Shown: positions 25,182 through 30,461 of the stretch, piece by piece
How positions within the stretch are numbered: the stretch's first letter is position 1
Layout: every line of letters starts with the position of its first letter
Translations under genes and position numbers: made by a program
Assembly (NCBI GenBank): GCA_044225675.1
Contig: JBGAIH010000044.1
Span: 1 to 30,461, forward strand
DNA from: JACMQX01 sp044225675
GTDB taxonomy: Bacteria > Pseudomonadota > Gammaproteobacteria > Burkholderiales > Burkholderiaceae_C
Direction: 5' to 3'
Length of the DNA stretch: 30,461 nt
The notes under the pieces: generated by a model
Told to the model about the DNA's origin: nothing
Database searches by the model: none
The model's input: only the letters and a program-made list of their open reading frames with translations

Positions 25182-25865
25182 TCAGAAGCCCAGGCTCTCG
25201 AGCAGGTCGTCGACCTGCGCCTGGCTGGAGACGACGTCGGGGCGGGTCTCTGCGTCGGCCACCGGACCGTGCAGCGCCGCCGTCTCGACCGGCGCGCGGT
25301 AGCCCGGCGGCGCGGTCTCGATCAGCAGGTTGAGCAGCGACTCCTCCAGCATCTTGGCCATGCTGACGACCTTCTGCACCGTCTGGCCCGTGAGGTCATG
25401 GAAGTCCTGCGCCATCATGATGTCGCTCAGCTGGGTGGCCGTGAGCGCCGCGTTGCTGCGCACGAGGGCGATGAAGGAGAGGACCTCGCCGCGGGTCGGC
25501 GTGCCGCCCGGCTCGCTGGCCAGCAGGGACTCGACCCGGTTGGCCTCGGCCACCAGCGCGTCCTGCTGGGCCTGCGCGGCATCCACCGCATTGAGCACCT
25601 TCTCGGCAGCATTGCCGGTCAGGCGCGCGATGAAGGACAGGCGCGCGGTGGCGTCGGGAATCGCCCCGAGCGAGGCTTCGATCTGCTTGTCGTAGCCGAG
25701 CTGCTGCAGCGTGTCGTGCAGGCTGCGCGTGAGTTCGCCGATGCGCTGGAACACCGGCGGAGGGGCCGGCGTCGGGCCGTGCAGCGGTGCGTGCTGCTGG
25801 GGCCCATGCGGCAGTGAAGTCACGGACAGCGCGGCGCCCGCCGCCGGATGAATGCTGGCGCTCAT
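25182..25865 (-). CDS. cheZ: CheY-phosphate phosphatase CheZ
   Basis: CheZ dephosphorylates CheY-P and resets the flagellar motor signal. The 227-residue product has a Pro-rich N-terminal tail, then a long helical hairpin. The catalytic segment is MAQDFHDLTGQ; its Asp157 and Gln161 correspond to E. coli Asp143 and Gln147. The C-terminal CheY-binding helix is QVDDLLESLGF, separated by a flexible linker. The ATG lies eight bases after the cheY stop, so the two are coupled. Homology at both functional ends makes the call firm. Confidence 0.96.
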   Translation of the reverse strand: MSASIHPAAGAALSVTSLPHGPQQHAPLHGPTPAPPPVFQRIGELTRSLHDTLQQLGYDKQIEASLGAIPDATARLSFIARLTGNAAEKVLNAVDAAQAQQDALVAEANRVESLLASEPGGTPTRGEVLSFIALVRSNAALTATQLSDIMMAQDFHDLTGQTVQKVVSMAKMLEESLLNLLIETAPPGYRAPVETAALHGPVADAETRPDVVSSQAQVDDLLESLGF

Positions 25866-25873
25866 GGCGGGCC

Positions 25874-26272
25874 TCACGCGGGAACGGCCAGCTTGGCCAG
25901 GATCTTGGCCACCTTGTCTTCGAGCGTCGCCTTGGTGAAGGGCTTGACGATGTAGCCCGAGGCGCCAGCCTGCGCGGCCATCACGATGTCTTCCTTGCGT
26001 GCCTCGGCCGTGATCATCAGCACCGGCAGCGCGCGCAGCGCCGCATCGGCGCGGATCTGCGTGAGCAGCTCGAAGCCGTTCATGTTGGGCATGTTGATGT
26101 CGGTCACGACGAAGTCGAAGTGGCCATTGCGCAGCTTGTGCAGCGCGGCCACGCCGTCCTCGGCCTCGTCGGCGTTGACGTGGCCTGCTTCCTTGAGCAG
26201 GTTGCGCACGATGCGGCGCATCGTCGAGAAGTCGTCGACGATGAGGAACTTGAGGTCGGTGGGGGCAGTCAT
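25874..26272 (-). CDS. cheY: Chemotaxis response regulator CheY
   Basis: CheY is a single-domain receiver that, when phosphorylated, binds the motor switch and changes rotation. The ATG at 26272 has AGGAG about seven bases upstream and gives 132 residues. The key residues are Asp13 and Asp14 in the acid pocket, phospho-acceptor Asp58 (VVTDINMPNMNG), Thr88 (MITAEA), Tyr107 and Lys110 (YIVKPF). All sit one position after their E. coli numbers. It lies between motB and cheZ. No cheA, cheW, cheR or cheB is found here, so its kinase must be encoded elsewhere. Confidence 0.97.
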   Translation of the reverse strand: MTAPTDLKFLIVDDFSTMRRIVRNLLKEAGHVNADEAEDGVAALHKLRNGHFDFVVTDINMPNMNGFELLTQIRADAALRALPVLMITAEARKEDIVMAAQAGASGYIVKPFTKATLEDKVAKILAKLAVPA

Positions 26273-26304
26273 GGCGTGCTCCTGTGAAGCGGGGCGAAAG
26301 TGAA

Positions 26305-27441
26305 TCAGTGGGCGCCCGGAGGCGCGATCGGGCGGATCGGCGGGCCGCCGGCCGTGGCTGCGCCGGTGGCCCCAGGTGCGGGTGCCTGTGCGGATGCCTG
26401 TGCGGGTGCACCCGTGGTGGCCGGCGCTGGCGCGGCGCCGGGAGCCGGCGACGCGGCGGCGCCCGCAGTGCCCGCAATGCCCGCAATGCCTGGTGCATTC
26501 GCCGCGACCGCAGCCGCCTCGCGCTGCGCGAGCAGCTTCTCGAGCGCCTCGTCCTCCGAGATCGGCACCTCGCGGCCGGCCCAGCGCTCCTGGCCGACGA
26601 CGCCGAGCACGAGGATGGAGATGCGGCGGTTCAGCGGGCTGAGCGGCTCCTTCTCGTCGAACAGCACCGACGAGCCCATGCCGAGCACCCGCACCACGCG
26701 GTCCTCGCGCAGGCCGCCGGCCAGCAGCTCGCGGCGCGACGCATTGGCGCGGTCGGCCGACAGCTCCCAGTTGGAGTAGCCGCGCTCGCCGCCGCTGTAG
26801 GGCGAGGCATCGGTATGACCCGACAGCACCACCCGGGCATCGCTGTTGTCGAGCACCTGGCCCATGCTGCGCAGCAGCTCGCGCATGTAGTCCTTGACGC
26901 GGGCACTGCCGGCGTCGAACATCGGCCGGCCCTGCTCGTCGACGATCTGGATGCGCAGGCCGTCGTTGGTGACGTCCATCCGCAGCTGCTGGCGCATGGC
27001 CGACAGCACTGGCGAGGCGGCGATCGCCTGGTCGACCCGGCCCTGCATGTCGCGCATGCGTGCCGCGTCGCGCGCCTGCACCTCGGCGCGCAGCGCCTGC
27101 AGGTTCAGCGCCTTGGGCGGCGCCTCGATCTCGCCGTTGCGCACGCTGCCGTTGGTGCGCGAGAGCATCTGCCCGCCGCCCTTGATGATGCTGGAGCTGT
27201 CGCCCGAGCCCGAGCCGCCGGCCATCGCGACCTTCAGCGGGCTCTGGAAGTACGCGGCGATGCCCTTCAAGTCGCCCTGCGCGGTGGAGCCGAGCAGCCA
27301 CATGAGCAGGAAGAAGGCCATCATGGCCGTCACGAAGTCGGCGTAGGCGATTTTCCATGCGCCGCCGTGGTGGCCGCCGTGGCCACCCTTCTTGACGCGC
27401 TTGATGATGATGGGCTGGAGCTTGCCGCCGGATACTGCCAT
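26305..27441 (-). CDS. motB: Flagellar motor stator protein MotB
   Basis: MotB anchors the stator to peptidoglycan and carries the proton-channel aspartate. The ATG at 27441 overlaps the end of motA and gives 378 residues. The basic N-terminus is KLQPIIIKRVKKGGHGGHHG. The single membrane helix contains Asp35 (IAYADFVTAMMAFFLLMWLL), equivalent to E. coli Asp32. The OmpA-like peptidoglycan-binding domain has VVLSGHTDASPY and NWELSADRANASRRELL. The last 75 or so residues are a low-complexity Ala/Pro/Gly tail ending PPGAH, longer than in E. coli MotB. It is followed by cheY after 32 bases. Confidence 0.96.
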   Translation of the reverse strand: MAVSGGKLQPIIIKRVKKGGHGGHHGGAWKIAYADFVTAMMAFFLLMWLLGSTAQGDLKGIAAYFQSPLKVAMAGGSGSGDSSSIIKGGGQMLSRTNGSVRNGEIEAPPKALNLQALRAEVQARDAARMRDMQGRVDQAIAASPVLSAMRQQLRMDVTNDGLRIQIVDEQGRPMFDAGSARVKDYMRELLRSMGQVLDNSDARVVLSGHTDASPYSGGERGYSNWELSADRANASRRELLAGGLREDRVVRVLGMGSSVLFDEKEPLSPLNRRISILVLGVVGQERWAGREVPISEDEALEKLLAQREAAAVAANAPGIAGIAGTAGAAASPAPGAAPAPATTGAPAQASAQAPAPGATGAATAGGPPIRPIAPPGAH

Positions 27442-27442
27442 G

Positions 27443-28309
27443 TCATGCCGCCTTTCGTCCCTTGACGTGCCCTTCGAGCTCGCTGAAGCTCGGGCGCTCC
27501 GTCGAATACAGCACCTTGCGCCCGAACTCGAGCGCAATCGCCGGTGAATACCCCTGCACGCTGGCCAGCAGCGTGACCTTGACGCATTGCAGCTCCTTGG
27601 TGGACTCGTCGACCTTCTGCGTCGCGAGCGCCGACAGCGGGCTGACGAAGCCGTAGGCCATCAGGATGCCGAGGAAGGTGCCCACGAGCGCGCCCGCGAT
27701 CATCTGGCCCAGCACGGCCGGCGCGGCGCCCACCGAGGCCATGGTCTTGACCACGCCGAGCACGGCCGCGACGATGCCGAAGGCCGGCAGGCCGTCGCCC
27801 ACGCCCTGGATCGCCGTGGCCGGCACCATCGCCTCGTGGTGATGGGTCTCGATCTCGTTGTCCATCAGGTTCTCGATCTCGTGCGCATTGAGGTTGCCCG
27901 ACACCATCATCCGCAGGTAGTCGGTGATGAACTCCATCAGGTGATGGTCGGCATGGATCAGCGGGTATTTCTTGAACAGCGCGCTGTCCGACGGTTTCTC
28001 GACGTCGGCCTCGATCGACATCAGGCCTTCCTTGCGCGCCTTGGTCAGCACGTCATAGAGCAGCGCCATGAGCTGCATGTAGCGGGCCTTGGTGTACTTG
28101 GAGCCCTTGAGCAGCGTGGGCAGGTACTTGAGCGTCGTCTTGATCGTCTTGCCGCTGTTGCCCACCAGGAAAGCGCCCAGCGCCGCGCCGCAGATCACGA
28201 ACAGCTCGTGCGGCGCCGCATGCAGGATGACGGCAAAGCTGCCGCCCGCGATGGCGTAGCCACCCAGCACGCAACCGATGACGATGAGATATCCGGCAAG
28301 AACGAACAT
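27443..28309 (-). CDS. motA: Flagellar motor stator protein MotA
   Basis: MotA forms the proton-driven stator with MotB. I choose the ATG at 28309 (288 residues), the family length; GAGG lies about 11 bases upstream. There are four membrane segments, two at the N-terminus and two near residues 170-225. The cytoplasmic loop has LTKARKEGLMSIEADVE, which carries the conserved Arg and Glu that contact FliG. The third helix includes GDGLPAFGIVAAVLGVVKTM. It is the first gene of motAB-cheYZ, with a sigma-28-like site upstream. Confidence 0.96.
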   Translation of the reverse strand: MFVLAGYLIVIGCVLGGYAIAGGSFAVILHAAPHELFVICGAALGAFLVGNSGKTIKTTLKYLPTLLKGSKYTKARYMQLMALLYDVLTKARKEGLMSIEADVEKPSDSALFKKYPLIHADHHLMEFITDYLRMMVSGNLNAHEIENLMDNEIETHHHEAMVPATAIQGVGDGLPAFGIVAAVLGVVKTMASVGAAPAVLGQMIAGALVGTFLGILMAYGFVSPLSALATQKVDESTKELQCVKVTLLASVQGYSPAIALEFGRKVLYSTERPSFSELEGHVKGRKAA

Positions 28310-28371
28310 GAGACTGGCTACCTCGGCTTGGGGTTCAGGGCCCGGTCCGCGCCGGTGTCCATGTCCTGATG

Positions 28372-28398
28372 CTTTCGGCAGGCCGGCGCGCCACTTGA
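28372..28398 (-). promoter_or_regulatory. Candidate sigma-28 (FliA) promoter for motA
   Basis: On the minus strand, TCAAGTGG (28391-28398) and GCCGAAAG (28372-28379) are exactly 11 bases apart. They match the sigma-28 consensus at 5 of 8 and 6 of 8 positions. The site is 63 bases before the motA ATG in the flhC-motA gap, as expected for a late operon. Confidence 0.55.
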
Positions 28399-28419
28399 GG
28401 CGGACCCGGCTCTGCCGGC

Positions 28420-28959
28420 TTAGTGGATCGCTCCGCTGCGGCGGCTCTTGCCGGCGCGCGCGGGCGGCTCGCACAGGCCACAGACGAAAGGCTTGAAGCC
28501 GTCGCCGTACTCGTGCGTGTGGGTGACGAACTTGCCGTGGCACTCGGTGCAGGCGGTCAGGCCCATCATGCCGGCGTCCACGAACTTCACGAGGCGCCAG
28601 GCCCGCGTGATGGACAGCAGGGCCTCGACGCCCACCACCTCGACCTCGGCCCGGTACAGCTGCCAGGCGGTGATGATCAGGTCGATCTGGTCGATCTCGC
28701 AGGCCTTGTCCAGGCTCTCATAGATATTGAGGAACAGGGAGGAATGGATGTTGGGCTGCCAGGACAGGAACCAGTCGGTCGAATAGGGCAACTGGCCCTT
28801 GGAGGGGGACTGGCCGGTGACTTCGCGGTACAGGCGCAGCAGCCGCTCATGGGACAACGCGGTTTCGGATTCGAGCACCGCCATGCGGGCTCCGAGCCCG
28901 ATCAATTGCACGGCGCGTTTGACGTCACGGTTCTCGTCGACAAGACTCTTGGTGGCCAT
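28420..28959 (-). CDS. flhC: Flagellar master transcriptional activator subunit FlhC
   Basis: FlhC joins FlhD in the heterohexamer that activates early flagellar promoters. The 179-residue product matches the family along its length, with STDWFLSWQPNIHSSLFLNI near residue 60. The zinc-binding cysteines are at 137, 140, 160 and 163 (CTEC ... CGLC). The spacing between the pairs is three residues longer than in E. coli. The ATG has AGGAGG eight bases upstream. The upstream 62-base gap to flhD contains a CAG-rich tract. The stop is 110 bases before motA. Confidence 0.96.
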   Translation of the reverse strand: MATKSLVDENRDVKRAVQLIGLGARMAVLESETALSHERLLRLYREVTGQSPSKGQLPYSTDWFLSWQPNIHSSLFLNIYESLDKACEIDQIDLIITAWQLYRAEVEVVGVEALLSITRAWRLVKFVDAGMMGLTACTECHGKFVTHTHEYGDGFKPFVCGLCEPPARAGKSRRSGAIH

Positions 28960-29021
28960 GGTGGCGACCTCCTGCTGGTACTTCTGCTGCTACTGCTTCT
29001 ACCGTTGCGTGCGCGGACGCC

Positions 29022-29354
29022 TCAGGCAGCCGCGATGGCCTGGCGGCCGGCCATGAGCACGCTGGCATGCAGACGGTCGGCCGTCGAGTCCACGCCGTCG
29101 CGCGGATCGTGGCGGTCGGACAGCAGGCCCCAGATCATTTCATCGTCGAAACGCATGGCGCACATCACCAGATTGCGCGATGCGACGCGGATGAGCTGCT
29201 GGGCCGACAGCTGAGAAATCAGGTCAGCCACCGTTTCGGACAGGCCCAGGCGGTACAGGGCTTCGGGCTTGTTGCGGCGGATCATGGCCTGGGCCAGGAT
29301 CAGGTACGACAGGTTGGTGTCGCGAATCTCGTTGAGCATCTGGTCGGTTTGCAT
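29022..29354 (-). CDS. flhD: Flagellar master transcriptional regulator subunit FlhD
   Basis: FlhD is the partner of FlhC and the first gene of the flhDC operon, at the top of the motility cascade. The 110-residue product is all-helical, with LNEIRDTNLSYLILAQAMIR, RLGLSETVADLISQLSAQQL and ASRNLVMCAMRFDDEM as in family members. GAGG is eight bases before the ATG. It is divergent from fliC. Confidence 0.96.
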   Translation of the reverse strand: MQTDQMLNEIRDTNLSYLILAQAMIRRNKPEALYRLGLSETVADLISQLSAQQLIRVASRNLVMCAMRFDDEMIWGLLSDRHDPRDGVDSTADRLHASVLMAGRQAIAAA

Positions 29355-29391
29355 CGTGGTTACCTCGGACTAATTGCGTTTGTTTTGACAA

Positions 29392-29420
29392 CTTATGTGA
29401 CGAATTGTGAGAACCATGAA
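29392..29420 (-). promoter_or_regulatory. Weak candidate flhD promoter
   Basis: On the minus strand, TTCATG (29415-29420) and CATAAG (29392-29397) are 17 bases apart, leaving a leader of about 35 bases before flhD. The hexamers match sigma-70 consensus at only 3 and 4 positions. The -35 overlaps a palindrome that could be an operator. Confidence 0.25.
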
Positions 29421-29599
29421 GCATTGCTTGATACGGAATTTCCTCGACAGGGTGCAGAAGAATCCCTACTCGGGCACCTTCCCAAGTGTTGACTTAGTCC
29501 CTTGACAAGCTGAATCGGCCGGCGTAGTCGCACGCGAGAACGTACGCGCGATGGCGCTCGCCCACTGCGGGGCTCGAGGCGCTTTCGATGCGACGCCGC

Positions 29600-29626
29600 T
29601 AAAGCCGCGCTGCGACGCGCCGATAA
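29600..29626 (+). promoter_or_regulatory. Sigma-28 (FliA) promoter of fliC
   Basis: TAAAGCCG (29600-29607), an 11-base spacer, then GCCGATAA (29619-29626). The -10 matches the sigma-28 consensus at all eight positions and the -35 at five. It lies about 100 bases before the fliC ATG, leaving a long leader with a ribosome site CAGGA before the start. Confidence 0.85.
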
Positions 29627-29724
29627 AGCTGGCACGGGGCGATCCCCCGGCCAAGGACCGCGACAGATTCGCGGTGTTCAACCCTCCAGGAGTCCTTCGG
29701 GCCCCATTCATCAGGAATCTGTAT

Positions 29725-30461
29725 ATGCCTTCCGTCATCAACACCAACCTGTCGTCGCTCAACACGCAACGCAATCTGTCCACGTCGCAAGCCTCGCTGT
29801 CGACGTCCATCCAGCGCCTGTCCACCGGCCTGCGCATCAACAGCGCCAAGGACGACGCGGCGGGCCTGGCCATCTCCGAGCGCATGAGCTCGCAGGTGCG
29901 CGGCCTCAACGCTGCGGCCCGCAACGCCAATGACGGCGTCTCGCTCGCGCAGACCGCCGAAGGCTCGCTCGGCAAGAGCTCCGACCGCGCCGCCCTGCAG
30001 ACCGAAGTGGGCCAGCTCAAGCAGGAAATCGACCGCGTCGCTCAGTCCACCAACTTCAACGGCACCAAGCTGCTCGACGGCAGCTTCACCGCCGCCAAGT
30101 TCCAGGTCGGCGCCGATGCCGGCGAGTCCATCACGGTCTCGTCCATCACCAACGCACAGCTGGCCGGCATGGGCGTGGTCAACCGCGCTTCCACGCAAAG
30201 CTCCACCGCCATCACCGACCTGACCGCCACCTCCGCCGGCGACCTCACCGTCAATGGCGTGGACATCGGCGTGCTCGCCGCCGCCGGCACGACGCAGGAG
30301 CGCCAGGCCCAGGTGGTCGACGCGATCAACCGCGTCTCCACCACGACCGGCGTCGGCGCCGCTTTCGACGCGCAGAACAACGCCATCGTGCTGACCTCGT
30401 CGGCAACCATCACGCTGACGGGCGCTGCCGGTGCCAAGGTCGGCTTCGTCGCCGCCGACTC
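29725..30461 (+). CDS. fliC: Flagellin FliC (partial, N-terminal 245 codons), with an apparent internal deletion in domain D1
   Basis: Flagellin is the filament subunit. The frame runs from ATG 29725 to the right edge, so the C-terminal half is missing. The D0/D1 start is canonical: MPSVINTNLSSLNTQRNL, then QRLSTGLRINSAKDDAAGLA (the flg22 region, intact) and GVSLAQTAEGSLG. At residue 84 the sequence jumps to KSSDRAALQTEVGQLKQEID. Flagellins of related bacteria have about 21 more residues here, including the QRxRELAVQ helix. The rest of D1 continues in frame (STNFNGTKLLDGSF). Residues about 170-240 resemble a flagellin hypervariable-domain motif (GDLTVNGVDIGVLAA). Whether it is functional is open. 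Expression is expected from the FliA promoter upstream. Confidence 0.93.
   Translation, partial: MPSVINTNLSSLNTQRNLSTSQASLSTSIQRLSTGLRINSAKDDAAGLAISERMSSQVRGLNAAARNANDGVSLAQTAEGSLGKSSDRAALQTEVGQLKQEIDRVAQSTNFNGTKLLDGSFTAAKFQVGADAGESITVSSITNAQLAGMGVVNRASTQSSTAITDLTATSAGDLTVNGVDIGVLAAAGTTQERQAQVVDAINRVSTTTGVGAAFDAQNNAIVLTSSATITLTGAAGAKVGFVAAD

Larger units (their letters stand above)
29355..29724. other. Divergent regulatory region between flhD and fliC
   Basis: This 370-bp non-coding stretch is clearly richer in A and T near flhD than the rest of the window, as expected for a promoter region. It contains the fliC sigma-28 site, a small GGGG/CCCC hairpin at 29636-29647 in the fliC leader, and an 11-bp palindrome AAGCATTGCTT at 29419-29429 upstream of flhD. 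A weak flhD promoter candidate is listed separately. I see no gene here. Confidence 0.6.

Noticed and set aside
29385..29408. Perfect TTGACA on the plus strand upstream of fliC
   Set aside because: No acceptable -10 follows at 16-18 bases (TGAGAA at 17), and the sigma-28 site further downstream explains fliC better.

Overview
The window is about 30 kb of very GC-rich DNA. It carries most of a flagellar and motility regulon from a betaproteobacterium, probably Burkholderiales and most like Comamonadaceae. The grounds for this are the FlhDC master regulator together with FlhF, FlhG, FliA and CheZ, the gene order flhDC-motAB-cheYZ-flhBAFG-fliA, and the high-GC codon use. The species cannot be read from the sequence. 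There are no tRNA or rRNA genes, insertion sequences or CRISPR arrays.

Layout from left to right. (1) 1-4211, minus strand: a two-partner secretion pair. The transporter TpsB (2487-4211) is followed directly by the N-terminal 825 codons of a filamentous-haemagglutinin-like TpsA that runs off the left edge. (2) 4433-14819, minus strand: the rod, P- and L-ring, hook and hook-filament junction operon flgBCDEFGHIJKL. (3) 15044-16641, plus strand: flgA, flgM and flgN, divergent from flgB. (4) 16755-18509, plus strand: a membrane-bound hybrid histidine kinase/response regulator. (5) 18532-24936, minus strand: flhB-flhA-flhF-flhG-fliA, mostly with overlapping stops and starts. (6) 25182-28309, minus strand: motA-motB-cheY-cheZ. 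(7) 28420-29354, minus strand: flhD-flhC. (8) 29725 to the right edge, plus strand: the N-terminal part of a flagellin gene, fliC.

The regulatory logic can be partly read. FlhDC would activate the early promoters. The flgB and flhB upstream regions share a TTTAAG-centred motif next to FlhDC-box-like sequence. FliA, made from the flhB operon and held back by FlgM, would then fire late promoters. Sigma-28-like sites with the expected 11-bp spacer lie upstream of fliC, motA and flgM.

Most of the window is a conventional flagellar locus, and I do not see a wholly new system. The most notable departures are these: a flagellin that appears to lack about 21 residues of domain D1, including the QRxRELAVQ segment recognised by TLR5; an FlhG homologue with no recognisable Walker A motif; a hybrid kinase without a visible partner between flgN and fliA; motB followed directly by cheY with no cheA, cheW, cheR or cheB; and short tandem repeats near the starts of tpsA, tpsB and flhB.
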